Source of the DNA: Kibdelosporangium persicum | GTDB lineage: Bacteria; Actinomycetota; Actinomycetes; Mycobacteriales; Pseudonocardiaceae | Length of the DNA stretch: 64,000 bases | Reading direction: 5' to 3' | Assembly: GCF_013280595.1 (NCBI RefSeq) | Contig: NZ_JAAATY010000007.1 | Coordinates: forward strand, 124,001 to 188,000 | The notes under the pieces: model-generated | Seen by the model: the letters and a program-made list of their open reading frames with translations, nothing else | Databases searched by the model: none | Told to the model about the DNA's origin: nothing | In this document: in pieces, positions 26,104 through 38,468 of the stretch | Numbering within the stretch: the stretch's first letter is position 1 | Layout of the letters: each line of letters begins with the position of its first letter | Position numbers and translations under genes: made by a program

Positions 26104-26170
26104 TGTGGGTGAGCAACCACGGCCCCGCAGAGATGCACCGGGGCATCAAGCGGGAGAAGGGATCGACGTC

Positions 26171-27121
26171 ATGGCATCAGCTCGGGTGAGGCACATCCTT
26201 GCCACCGCGGCGGCTGTCGGCGCCGTGCTGGCCACCGCGGCGTGCGGGGCGAGCCCCACAGCGACGCCTGCGGCCAATCAGCGGCAGCTGCAACAGGAAG
26301 CGCAGCCGCCCGCCGTCGCAGCGCCGACCGGGACGGTGCCCGTCGACGACGCGCCGGCCGCGAACGGCGCGGGCGTCACCGGTCTCAAGGCGACCGAGTC
26401 GCCGACGCTGGGCACGATCCTGACCGACAGCGAAGGCAAAACCCTATACCGCTTCGACAAGGACACCCCGAAACCGCCGAAGTCCAACTGCGCCGACGCG
26501 TGCGCCAAGGCGTGGCCCCCGGTGCCGTTCTCGGACAGTCTGACGCTCGAAGGCGTCGACAAGGCGATGGTCGGCTCGATCGACCGCCCGGACGGCATCA
26601 AGCAGCTGACCGTCGGCGGCTGGGCGATGTACTACTTCGAGAAGGACACCGCGCCGGGCGAGACCAAGGGCGAGGCGGTCCAGGGCACCTGGTGGACCGC
26701 GGCCCCGAACGGCACCCGCGCCAAGGACAAGGTGAAGGCCGCCGCGCCGGGCACCACTGTGCTGCGGGCGATGGAGGTCAAGCCGTTCGGCAAGGTGCTG
26801 ACCAACGACAAGGGTTTCACCCTCTACGTCTTCGACAAGGACACCAAGCAGCCGTCCGCGTCGAACTGCAACGGTGACTGCGCCAGGAACTGGCCGCCGC
26901 TCAAGGCCGAGGACAACGTCGTCGCCGAGGGCATCGACAAGAGCCTGATCGGTTCGGTCACCCGGCAGGACGGCACCAAGCAGGTGACCATCGCCGGTTC
27001 GCCGGTCTACACCTTCGCCAAGGACACCGCTCCCTGCCAGGCCAACGGTGAGGGCGTCCAGGGCACCTGGTTCGTGGTCGCGCCGGACGGCAAGAAGGCC
27101 AAGGACAAGATCGCCAAGTAG
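26171..27121 (+). CDS. Secreted lipoprotein with two Lipoprotein_15 repeats
   Basis: Lipid-anchored protein of 316 residues; function unknown. The signal peptide ends in lipobox TAAC with Cys25. After a Gln/Pro-rich linker come two copies of the secreted repeat: the first has LYRFDKD, CADACAKAWPP and GTWWTAAPNG; the second has LYVFDKD, CNGDCARNWPP and GTWFVVAPDG. ATG at 26171 is preceded by GGGAGAAGGGA. It shares promoter architecture with the single-repeat protein at 3285, so both are probable targets of the ECF sigma factor at 3999. The paired cysteines in each repeat could bind metal or form disulfides. Confidence 0.85.
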   Translation: MASARVRHILATAAAVGAVLATAACGASPTATPAANQRQLQQEAQPPAVAAPTGTVPVDDAPAANGAGVTGLKATESPTLGTILTDSEGKTLYRFDKDTPKPPKSNCADACAKAWPPVPFSDSLTLEGVDKAMVGSIDRPDGIKQLTVGGWAMYYFEKDTAPGETKGEAVQGTWWTAAPNGTRAKDKVKAAAPGTTVLRAMEVKPFGKVLTNDKGFTLYVFDKDTKQPSASNCNGDCARNWPPLKAEDNVVAEGIDKSLIGSVTRQDGTKQVTIAGSPVYTFAKDTAPCQANGEGVQGTWFVVAPDGKKAKDKIAK

Positions 27122-27212
27122 TGCCACAGATCATGTGATCCGGCGCTGGCCTCCCCTCCTGCGCCTCACCGGCGCCGGGTCACAGTTGGGTCCGACCCCC
27201 AACACCCCTATG

Positions 27213-27241
27213 ACGGCCCCACGGGACTCCCGTGGGGCCGT
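27213..27241. terminator. Hairpin between convergent lipoprotein and DUF1844 genes
   Basis: Perfect 14-bp arms ACGGCCCCACGGGA and TCCCGTGGGGCCGT around a single central base. It lies between two convergent stops and probably terminates in both directions. Confidence 0.8.
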
Positions 27242-27296
27242 TGGTTCGTGCGGATTCGTGCGGAGGCGAAATGGGTCGGTGGACGGCCGGGACGGC

Positions 27297-27653
27297 TCAG
27301 TAGACCGGCCCGGTGTACTTCTCGCCCGGCCCGGCGCCCGGCTCGTCCGGGAACGCCGAGGCCTCCCGGAACGCCCGCTGCAACGACTGGAGGCCTTCGC
27401 GCAGCGGACCGGCGTGCGGCCCGAGATACTCGACGGAGGCGGTGACGAGGCCGGCCAGCGCGGTGATCAGCCGGCGGGCCTCGTCCAGGTCCCGGCGGGG
27501 CGACTCGTCGGGGTCCGGGTCGGCCAGGCCGAGGCGTTCGGCGGCGGCCGACATGAGCATCACGGCGGACCGGCTGATCACCTCGACGCTGGGAATCTCG
27601 GCGAGGTCACGAACGTTGTCACTGCTGGCAGGGTCTGCGACGGGGTCACTCAC
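27297..27653 (-). CDS. DUF1844 domain protein
   Basis: Small cytoplasmic protein of 118 residues with a DUF1844 pattern (EVISRSAVMLMSAAAERLGL, DLDEARRLITALAGLV). Function unknown; homologues are regularly encoded beside infC in actinobacteria. GTG at 27653 gives the usual SDPV start and has GAAAGGG upstream; GTG at 27671 is in frame and longer. It is divergent from infC. Confidence 0.8.
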   Translation of the reverse strand: MSDPVADPASSDNVRDLAEIPSVEVISRSAVMLMSAAAERLGLADPDPDESPRRDLDEARRLITALAGLVTASVEYLGPHAGPLREGLQSLQRAFREASAFPDEPGAGPGEKYTGPVY

Positions 27654-27823
27654 GGTCTGGTACCCTTTCACGTGCGACCAGCCCCTGTACCCACGGGGGC
27701 GGCAAGTGGAGCCCCGCTCCCACCTGTGTCACCGCGGAGGTGTCCGGGTCCGGTCTTTATCGCAGCGGCGTGAGCTTGCTGCGGCGCGACGTGCGTGCAC
27801 GTCGTGGATCGGTGTAGGCAGCG

Positions 27824-27852
27824 GGCCCCGCGTCAGCAATGACGGCGGGGCC
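27824..27852 (+). promoter_or_regulatory. Leader hairpin upstream of infC
   Basis: GGCCCCGC/GCGGGGCC outer stem with GTCA-GCAA-TGAC inner hairpin, about 80 nt before the infC start. It could be an attenuator or a protein-binding leader for the infC-rpmI-rplT operon; no known ribosomal leader was recognised with confidence. Confidence 0.4.
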
Positions 27853-27929
27853 TGACGCGTTACTGGGGTCACACCGCAGGCCGCAGCTGACAGCAAGAGA
27901 GACTTTGTACTCGGGAAAGAGGAGGCACC

Positions 27930-28490
27930 ATCAGCTCCGAGTCACGTATTAACGACCGCATCCGGGTGCCGGAGGTCCGCTTGGTCGGACCGAACGGCGA
28001 GCAGGTGGGGATCGTCCGCATCGAGGACGCGCTCCGCCTCGCCCAGGAGGCGGATCTCGACCTCGTCGAGGTCGCCCCGCAGGCTCGTCCGCCGGTCTGC
28101 AAGCTCATGGACTACGGCAAGTTCAAGTACGAGAGCGCGCAGAAGGCTCGCGAGTCCCGGCGCAACCAGGTACTCACGGTGATCAAGGAGCAGAAGCTCC
28201 GGCCGAAGATCGACCCGCACGACTACGAGACCAAGAAGCGCGCTGTCGTCCGCTTCCTCGAGCACGGCAACAAGGTCAAGATCACCATCATGTTCCGCGG
28301 CCGTGAGCAGTCCCGGCCGGAGCTCGGGTACCGGTTGTTGCAGCGGTTGGCCGACGACGTGGCCGAGTTGGGGGTCATCGAGTCCTCACCGAAGCAGGAC
28401 GGCCGAAACATGATCATGGTGTTGGCGCCGCACAAGAACGCCAAGCCGAAGGCGAAGGCGACGTCGCCGCAGCCTGACTCCGCGGAGTAG
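27930..28490 (+). CDS. infC: Translation initiation factor IF-3, non-canonical AUC start
   Basis: Binds the 30S subunit and proof-reads start codon selection. The family N-terminus [22 protein letters not shown] begins at ATC 27930, which sits 4 nt after GGAGG (27921-27925). No ATG, GTG or TTG is in frame there, and a start at 27966 would remove conserved residues. Rare start codons are the known basis of IF-3 autoregulation, so this choice is biologically sensible. The protein is 186 residues with the N-domain, a basic linker ([17 protein letters not shown]) and the C-domain ([12 protein letters not shown]). A Lys-rich tail follows. First gene of the infC-rpmI-rplT operon. Confidence 0.93.
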   Translation: MSSESRINDRIRVPEVRLVGPNGEQVGIVRIEDALRLAQEADLDLVEVAPQARPPVCKLMDYGKFKYESAQKARESRRNQVLTVIKEQKLRPKIDPHDYETKKRAVVRFLEHGNKVKITIMFRGREQSRPELGYRLLQRLADDVAELGVIESSPKQDGRNMIMVLAPHKNAKPKAKATSPQPDSAE

Positions 28491-28569
28491 TACCGACCGG
28501 GGTCACCCGAAGTAGCGAGCTGCTTCCGCCCGTGCCGACACGGGCGGAAGCACCTAGATGAGGACGACC

Positions 28570-28764
28570 ATGCCTAAAAACAAGACGCACAAGGGCACTG
28601 CCAAGCGCTTTCGCGTGACCGGCAAGGGCAAGTTGAAGCGTGAGCAGGCCGGCAGGCGGCACATTCTGGAGAAGAAGCCCAGCAAGCTGACCCGCCGCCT
28701 TGAGGGCATCACCGACGTCGCCCCGAACGACGAGAAGCGCGTCAAGCGCCTGCTCGGCATCTGA
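28570..28764 (+). CDS. rpmI: 50S ribosomal protein L35
   Basis: A 64-residue basic ribosomal protein ([36 protein letters not shown]). ATG at 28570 is preceded by AGGA. It lies between infC and rplT as in most bacteria. Confidence 0.97.
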   Translation: MPKNKTHKGTAKRFRVTGKGKLKREQAGRRHILEKKPSKLTRRLEGITDVAPNDEKRVKRLLGI

Positions 28765-28837
28765 GCTCCGCTCAGCTCCACTCCCTTGACCACCCGGGGC
28801 GCCCCGAACGCCCCATCGAGATAAGCAGGATGGACCC

Positions 28838-29209
28838 GTGGCACGCGTCAAGCGGGCAGTCAACGCCCAGAAGAAGCGCCGCACGACCCTTGAACTGGCC
28901 AGTGGCTACCGCGGCCAGCGCTCGCGGCTGTACCGCAAGGCCAAGGAGCAGGTGCTCCACTCGCTGAACTACGCCTACCGCGACCGCCGCGCCCGCAAGG
29001 GTGACTTCCGGCAGCTGTGGATCACGCGGATCAACGCCGCGGCGCGTCAGAACGGCATGACCTACAACCGCTTCATCCAGGGCCTGAAGGTCGCGGGTGT
29101 CGAGGTCGACCGCAAGATCCTCGCCGAGCTCGCGGTGAGCGACCCGGCCGCGTTCACCGCGCTGGTCGAGGTGTCCCGCGCGAACGTTCCGGCGCAGGAG
29201 AAGGCCTGA
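28838..29209 (+). CDS. rplT: 50S ribosomal protein L20
   Basis: A 123-residue rRNA-binding protein needed for early 50S assembly ([40 protein letters not shown] near the middle). GTG start. Its stop overlaps the probable CTG start of the downstream methyltransferase gene. Confidence 0.97.
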   Translation: MARVKRAVNAQKKRRTTLELASGYRGQRSRLYRKAKEQVLHSLNYAYRDRRARKGDFRQLWITRINAAARQNGMTYNRFIQGLKVAGVEVDRKILAELAVSDPAAFTALVEVSRANVPAQEKA

Positions 29210-30012
29210 GCGAGCAGTACTCCCGGCCCGGGGCGGTCCAGCTCTTCACCGAGCGGACGCCCCGGGTCGCCGCTGCCCGGCAGTTGACCAGACGCGCGGG
29301 CCGGGAGCGGGCGGGCCGGTTCCTCGCCGAGGGAGCGCAGGCGGTCCGTGAGGCGTTGCGGTACGGCGAGGTGTACGAGCTGTTCGTCACCGAGCAGGCC
29401 GCCGCCCGGAATGCCGAGCTCGTCACCGAGGCCCGCGACTCGGGTGTGCAGGTGTCCACTGTGACCGATCGAGCCGCCGATGGGCTCTCGGAAACCGTGA
29501 CACCGCAAGGCATTGTCGCCGTCTGTGAGCTCCTGGACGTCTCGCTCGACGAGGCCCTTGCCGAACCTGGGCTGGTCGCTGTGCTGGTCGGCGTGTCCGA
29601 TCCGGGTAACGCGGGCACGGTGACGCGGGTCGCGGACGCGGCGGGTGCGTCGGCCGTGATCTTCGCCGGTGACACCGTCGATCCGCACAACGGCAAGTGC
29701 GTTCGTGCGTCCACCGGCAGTGTCTTCCACCTGCCGCTGGCGCGTTCGCGTAACACCGCCGCGGTTTTCGAGGCGTGCCGTAAAGCCGGGTTGCGGCTGG
29801 TCGCGGCCGATGGGCACGCCACGACGGATCTCACCAAGGTCGACTTGAGCCGGCCCACCGCGTGGGTGTTCGGCAGCGAGGCGCACGGTCTTGATCCGGA
29901 CGTGCTGGAAGCCGTCGACGACGTGGTGCGCGTCCCGATCCTCGGCAAGGCCGAAAGCCTGAACCTGGCGACCGCCGCCGCGGTCTGCCTCTACGCCACC
30001 CACCTGCGCTAA
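29206..30012 (+). CDS. TrmH/SpoU-family rRNA 2'-O-methyltransferase, probable CTG start
   Basis: SAM-dependent RNA ribose methyltransferase of the SPOUT class. An N-terminal L30e-like substrate-binding region ([16 protein letters not shown]) is followed by the knot domain with motif 1 ([12 protein letters not shown]), motif 2 (VFGSEAHGL) and motif 3 ([18 protein letters not shown]). No ATG or GTG is available near the family N-terminus. CTG at 29206 overlaps the rplT stop (CTGA) and has AGGAG 5 nt upstream, which would give 268 residues. TTG at 29284 would cut off the conserved LFTERTPRV segment. It ends at palindromic repeat copy 3. Confidence 0.85.
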   Translation: MSEQYSRPGAVQLFTERTPRVAAARQLTRRAGRERAGRFLAEGAQAVREALRYGEVYELFVTEQAAARNAELVTEARDSGVQVSTVTDRAADGLSETVTPQGIVAVCELLDVSLDEALAEPGLVAVLVGVSDPGNAGTVTRVADAAGASAVIFAGDTVDPHNGKCVRASTGSVFHLPLARSRNTAAVFEACRKAGLRLVAADGHATTDLTKVDLSRPTAWVFGSEAHGLDPDVLEAVDDVVRVPILGKAESLNLATAAAVCLYATHLR

Positions 30013-30013
30013 C

Positions 30014-30065
30014 CCCCTCGTGAGTGTTTATCCGTGTTCTAACCCTGATAAACACTCACGAGGGG
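30014..30065. repeat. Palindromic intergenic repeat, copy 3
   Basis: 19-bp perfect arms (30014-30032 and 30047-30065), followed on the plus strand by TTTT at 30066-30069. It begins 2 nt after the methyltransferase stop and ends 3 nt before the stop of the convergent TPR gene. This copy looks like a classical intrinsic terminator. Confidence 0.92.
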
Positions 30066-30068
30066 TTT

Positions 30069-32834
30069 TCAGGCGCGGAGGCGGGTGGTGAGGGCGCGGG
30101 CCGTGGGGTCCTGGGAGACGGGTTTGGACTGGGCTTCCAGGGCGCGGGTCAGGACGTCGAGCACGCGGGCTGTGATGCTCGGCGGTGTGTCGTCGGAGAG
30201 CAGTTCCGTGGCGTCCCTGGCCAGCTGTTCGGCCACGTCGGCGGCGTCCATCGCGACGTGGTTGCGGGCCGCGCGGACCATCAGGAAAATCTGCCAGTCC
30301 GGCTCGTCGAGGTCCGCCACGATCGCCGCGGCACGCATGTTGTCGTCCAACGCCTCAGCGTGCCGATCGAGCTGCGTGTACGTGTAACCCCGCAGTTCCA
30401 GCATTTCCGCGGTCAGCCGGGCGGCCAGGTCGCCTTCCTCGATGTGGGACTCGGCCCGTGCCAACGCCGTCAACGCTTCGAGCGGCGCGTCGTCCGCGAT
30501 CGCGGCCGCTGTCTTGATCCACGCGCGGCAGGCTTCGACCGGCAGTTCGGCCTCCTCCCACAGCTCCGCGGAACGGCGGTGGCAGCGTTCGGCCTCGGCA
30601 GGCTCGCCGAGCGCGTGGCTGGTGGCGCCCAGACCGGCCCACACCATGGCCTGGGAGGCCGACGGCGCGTCCGCGACCAGGCCGAGCATGGCCTGGAAGT
30701 GCCTGCGGCCTTCGGCGTGCTCGCCGAGCTCCGCGCACACCGAGCCCAGCCGGTAGCGGGTCCGCAGCGTCTCCTCCTCGGCTTGCGAAGGCAACAGGCG
30801 CAGAGCTTCCTCAAGCGCCTCAGCGGCTTCGACGAGACGGCCGTGCGCCAGATAGCCGGAGGACAACACGTAACACGCGTGCGCCGTCTCCAGCGGAGTT
30901 CCCTCCGACCGGCACACGGCGACGGTTTCCACGAGCTCACGCAGGTGATCACCCGCGCGGTCCATGTTGTCCACCATGGACGCCCGGTGCAGCAACACCT
31001 CCGGCCGCCACGGCCCCGGGTACGCGCGGACGAACTCGACCAGTTCCGAAGACGTCCGCAACGCCAGGTCGACGTCACCGCGGACCTCGGCGATCGCCAT
31101 CCTGGCCCGCAGGGCGTGGAACCGGTCGCCCGGCCGCAGCCCCGGCGTGGTCAGCACCTGGTCCAGGATCTCCTCGGCCGCGTCCAGGTTGCCCTGGCGT
31201 GCCAGGTGATCGGCTTGTTCCACCAGGACGGACGAAATCCGCTCGGACGCGGTCTCCTTGGCCAGCTCGAACGCCTCGTCGAGCAACGCGGTCGCGCGTA
31301 CGTGCTCGTGCCGATGGTCGAGAAGCTCGCACAGGATCAGCCGGACCAGGATGCGCCCGGTCGACGACGAGTGCGCCTCGGCGGACACCAGTGCTTGCTC
31401 GGCCGTCTCGATCCCGCCGTCCAGGTCGCCGGATTCGGCCTTCAGCATGCCCAGTCGCGCGTGGAACCGGGCCGCCTGGTCGAGATCGCCGGCCTCGATC
31501 AGGCGCTGCACGGCCGACGGCAGGTCCTTGAGCGCGGTCGGCCCGGGGAACACGACGGTCCGGCGGGCGGCGAGTTGCGCGGCGAGTTTGGCGGGCAGCA
31601 ACGGATCCAGGTCCGCCGGCAGCGACTTCAGCAGCCGGTGCCCGGTGAGGAAGTCGTTCTCCTCGTACGCCAGATGCGCCTGGTACGCCAGTTCGACCGG
31701 GTCCGCGGTGATCGGCTCGGGCTCGGCGGCCGGATTCGGCACGGCCAGCGGCACGTGCACCACGTCCGGAGCGTCCAGAATGGACTGGACGCGCTCGGAC
31801 TGCCGGGTGGTGCCGTTGCGCTTGTCGAACTGCGCGGCCAGTTCCATCGCGCGGCCCGACAGGTACTCACGCAGCCGTCCCGCGGTCGTGTGCTCGACGC
31901 CGCCGCCAGGCAACGGGACGGCCAGATCGACGCGGTCCGAGTCGAGGCGGCTGAGCAGCAACGCCGCGCTGGCGGCGAAGTTCATCGTGCCGATCGGGCT
32001 GGTCGCGTGATGCACCTGATCGAGGTGCCGGCGCAGCAGCTCCATGCCACGCGGCACGTTGCCGGTCACGGCACAGAACTCCAGATGCAGGCCGACGTAA
32101 CCCTGACTCGCCTGCTCACGGGACTGCCGGTACGCCAACAGGTGTGCGTTCTTGGCCCGTTCGATCTCACCCAACGCCGTCAACGCGGGCAGCAACGCGG
32201 TCAGCACCCCTTGCGGCTGCGTGCTGCACGTGAACCGGCCGGCCAACGCGGGTTCCGCGTGCCGCAACGCTTCCTCGTACCGGCCGCGCGTCACCAGGTG
32301 CTCGACCTGCTCCTCGACCACGCAGCCCGCGCAGTCGGACATGTCGTCGCGTTCGGTCGCGACGAACCGGGCGAAGTGCTCGTCCGCCAGGTCGAAGTCG
32401 CCGACATGGGAAGCGGTCAGCGCACGCTGGCCCCAGACGGGTTGCAACGAGAAGCCGAACCGCTTGAAGCGCGCCTCCAGCTCGTCGAGCACCGCCTCGA
32501 TCTGCGCGAGCGTGAACCGCGGGTCGCGCCGCAGCCCGACCGGCACCCACTTGTGCGCCCAGTTCAGGCTGCGCATGTCGCTGTCGCTGAAGACCGACGG
32601 GTCACGCTTCTCCGCCGCGTGGCACCACGCGATCGGCGCGAGGATCAGGTCGTACCGGTTGAGGTAGTAACAGGACTGGATCAGGGCCACGCGGCAGACG
32701 GCAGGCAGGTGCTTGTCGCCGCTGGCGTCCGCGGCCCGCGCGGCGCGCTCCAGCGCCTCGTGCTTGGCCATGCCGGTCGGCATGTCCGTGGCCTCGGAGA
32801 ACAGCCGCAGCGCGTACTCGACGGGATCGGTCAT
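30069..32834 (-). CDS. Large tetratricopeptide-repeat protein coupled to an HSP90 paralogue
   Basis: A 921-residue, predominantly helical protein with many degenerate TPR-like units (for example EALRHAEPALAG, TAEQALVSAEAH, AEEILDQVLTTPG, ALEEALRLLPSQAEEETLRTRYRLG, AERCHRRSAELWEEA). No enzymatic domain, signal peptide or membrane segment is visible. The ATG overlaps the HSP90 stop (ATGA), so both proteins are made together. TPR arrays bind partner proteins and in eukaryotes serve HSP90; a co-chaperone or client-adaptor role is inferred from the gene pairing. Confidence 0.75.
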   Translation of the reverse strand: MTDPVEYALRLFSEATDMPTGMAKHEALERAARAADASGDKHLPAVCRVALIQSCYYLNRYDLILAPIAWCHAAEKRDPSVFSDSDMRSLNWAHKWVPVGLRRDPRFTLAQIEAVLDELEARFKRFGFSLQPVWGQRALTASHVGDFDLADEHFARFVATERDDMSDCAGCVVEEQVEHLVTRGRYEEALRHAEPALAGRFTCSTQPQGVLTALLPALTALGEIERAKNAHLLAYRQSREQASQGYVGLHLEFCAVTGNVPRGMELLRRHLDQVHHATSPIGTMNFAASAALLLSRLDSDRVDLAVPLPGGGVEHTTAGRLREYLSGRAMELAAQFDKRNGTTRQSERVQSILDAPDVVHVPLAVPNPAAEPEPITADPVELAYQAHLAYEENDFLTGHRLLKSLPADLDPLLPAKLAAQLAARRTVVFPGPTALKDLPSAVQRLIEAGDLDQAARFHARLGMLKAESGDLDGGIETAEQALVSAEAHSSSTGRILVRLILCELLDHRHEHVRATALLDEAFELAKETASERISSVLVEQADHLARQGNLDAAEEILDQVLTTPGLRPGDRFHALRARMAIAEVRGDVDLALRTSSELVEFVRAYPGPWRPEVLLHRASMVDNMDRAGDHLRELVETVAVCRSEGTPLETAHACYVLSSGYLAHGRLVEAAEALEEALRLLPSQAEEETLRTRYRLGSVCAELGEHAEGRRHFQAMLGLVADAPSASQAMVWAGLGATSHALGEPAEAERCHRRSAELWEEAELPVEACRAWIKTAAAIADDAPLEALTALARAESHIEEGDLAARLTAEMLELRGYTYTQLDRHAEALDDNMRAAAIVADLDEPDWQIFLMVRAARNHVAMDAADVAEQLARDATELLSDDTPPSITARVLDVLTRALEAQSKPVSQDPTARALTTRLRA

Positions 32835-34603
32835 CGGCGCACCGCCCGGTCGAGCAGGTCGAGGAACGAACGGTTGAGCGCGGCGGTGTCCTTGGGCCGC
32901 ATCGGCCGACGGGACTGAAGCAGTGCGTGCACGTAGAGCGACTCTACGGTCAGCTCGGCCAGCGTTCGGTCGGTCAGCTCGGAAAGCCTTCGCACCAGAG
33001 GATTGCGTGTGTTCAGCACGAGTTGCTGGCTCGCGGTGGACGCGGGTTCGGCGAGCTGGCCGAGCAGTTCCGCCCACAGCGGGTCACTCTGTTCGCTGAT
33101 CTCGGCGTTGTCGCGCTGCCGTTCCCGGTCCGCGTCGGTGATCAGCAACGCGGGTAACGACACCGGGTCGAACTCGCGCGGCAACGCCTCGCAGTCGTGC
33201 CGGTCCAGCACGGTCTGCGCGAGCTTCAGGCTGGTCCGCAGCGCGCCCTCGATCCCGGCGTCGGGATGGTCCATCGTCGCCAGCAGTTCGCTGGGCACGA
33301 CCCGGCGTGTGGCCGACGGGCCGTCGACCTCGGTCAGCCGCCGCATCAGTTCCGCGTCGTAGGCGTAACCCGCGTTGAGCAGCCCGACGCCCTGTGCCTG
33401 CGCGATCGACGCGAGCTGGCGGAACTCGTCGACGTCCGGCGTGTACGCGATGCTGGGGTACCGACGCCGGAACTGGCGCAACGTCATGGTGCCGTCGGTG
33501 GTCTCGAACGGCAGCCAGTGCTCGACGAGCCGCAGCAGTTCGTCGTCCATCAGCGCCACGGACTTCATGCCGAGCTGGTGTTTGGCCAGCAACGCCGACG
33601 CCCGGTCGGGCTCGGTGGCGCCGAGCCGGACCAGCCAGTCCTTCAGCACCGCGCCGAGCTCGTCCCGGACGGCCAGCAGGGTTTCGTCCTGGTAGAGCGA
33701 CTCACGGCTGGCGGTCGGCCGCAACGCGGACGAATTCACCGCGCAGCGCACGAAATAGGCCCAGTCGGGGAGCAGTCCCTCGACAGAGTCGCCGACCAGC
33801 ATGCGCTTCAGGTAGATCCGGTGCGCCTGCCGGGAACCGGGGTGTGCCGCGTCCGGCATGACGAACGCCGCCCCGGTCAGCCCGGCCGCCGGGATGTCCA
33901 GCGGCAGCACCTCGAACGGGCGGAAGCCGAACGTGCGCTCGCAGTAGGCGGCCATCCGGTCGGTGTAGTCGTCCACGGGTTCGCCCGACGGCCGCAGCCA
34001 CGGCAGTTCGGGCAGGGTGAGCCGCTCCGAGCCGATCTCGACGTCGGCGGGCAGCAGTTCGCCGAATTCCCGGGCCAGCGCGGCGACCATGTCGTGCTGG
34101 AGCCAGTGTTCGGCGTCCTTGCGGGGAATCAGCGTGACGGTCGTGCCGATCTCGGCTCGGGCCGATTCGTCGGCCACCACTTCGTACGTGCCGGACGCGT
34201 CAGCGGTCCAGCGCACCGCCGGGCCGCCTTTCGCGGAGCGGCTGACCAGGTGGATCTCGTCGGCGACGAGGAAACACGACAGCAGTCCGACGCCGAACTG
34301 ACCGAGGAAGTCCTGCCGGGCGAACCCGAGATCGTCCCGCTTGGAGGTGCGGCCCAGCGTGGACAGCAACGTGTGCACCTCGTCCTCGGTCAGCCCGATA
34401 CCGGTGTCGGCGATCCGCAGCGTGCCGTCGCCGGTGCTCTCGGCCGGGTCGATCCTGATCGACGCGGGGCCGCCACCCCGTGCGGTGATCGCGTCCGTCG
34501 CGTTCTGCAGCAGCTCGCGGATGTAGACCCGTGGGCTCGAATAGAGGTGCTGGCTGAGCAGCTCGATGATGCCTCGGAGATCCACGCCGAACGATCTGGA
34601 CAT
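32831..34603 (-). CDS. HSP90-family (HtpG-like) ATPase
   Basis: GHKL-type chaperone ATPase, 590 residues. The N-terminal nucleotide pocket is intact: RELLQNATDAI (N-box), IADTGIGLTEDEV (Bergerat DxGxG) and GQFGVGLLSCF. The middle domain has the HSP90-like PTASRESLYQDETLLAVRDEL. The C-terminal third is divergent from E. coli HtpG, so this is a separate actinobacterial subgroup. ATG at 34603 begins the family motif SRSFGVDLRGIIELLSQHLYSSP; an upstream in-frame start at 34660 is less likely. I see no CIRCE element in the upstream region, which it shares divergently with pheS. Confidence 0.88.
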   Translation of the reverse strand: MSRSFGVDLRGIIELLSQHLYSSPRVYIRELLQNATDAITARGGGPASIRIDPAESTGDGTLRIADTGIGLTEDEVHTLLSTLGRTSKRDDLGFARQDFLGQFGVGLLSCFLVADEIHLVSRSAKGGPAVRWTADASGTYEVVADESARAEIGTTVTLIPRKDAEHWLQHDMVAALAREFGELLPADVEIGSERLTLPELPWLRPSGEPVDDYTDRMAAYCERTFGFRPFEVLPLDIPAAGLTGAAFVMPDAAHPGSRQAHRIYLKRMLVGDSVEGLLPDWAYFVRCAVNSSALRPTASRESLYQDETLLAVRDELGAVLKDWLVRLGATEPDRASALLAKHQLGMKSVALMDDELLRLVEHWLPFETTDGTMTLRQFRRRYPSIAYTPDVDEFRQLASIAQAQGVGLLNAGYAYDAELMRRLTEVDGPSATRRVVPSELLATMDHPDAGIEGALRTSLKLAQTVLDRHDCEALPREFDPVSLPALLITDADRERQRDNAEISEQSDPLWAELLGQLAEPASTASQQLVLNTRNPLVRRLSELTDRTLAELTVESLYVHALLQSRRPMRPKDTAALNRSFLDLLDRAVRR

Positions 34604-34738
34604 GAGTGGTAACTGACCTCGAAATGCGTGTGGGGTCGCGCGATTAGTCGCGCGCGTCACTCTATCGGGCGAGTTGCCGGTCCGTTACCCCACGGGATGG
34701 ATCGTCTCTTGTGTGACCTATTGAGTTGCGCGAAGTGA

Positions 34739-38382
<3,644 letters not shown>

Positions 38383-38387
38383 TCAAA

Positions 38388-38435
38388 CCTCGTGAGTGTT
38401 TATCCGTGTTCTAACCCTGATAAACACTCACGAGG
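38388..38435. repeat. Palindromic intergenic repeat, copy 4
   Basis: 17-bp arms (38388-38404 and 38419-38435), with flanking AAA/TTT that extends the pairing around a bulge. It lies just after the pheT stop and before a co-directional gene, so it probably ends the pheST transcript. Confidence 0.9.
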
Positions 38436-38468
38436 GGGTTTGGGTGGTGGGGCGTGGTTTCCAGGGGT

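Noticed and set aside
27966-28490. infC starting at GTG 27966
   Set aside because: It would lose the conserved RINDRIRV segment and has no ribosome site; ATC 27930 is preceded by GGAGG.
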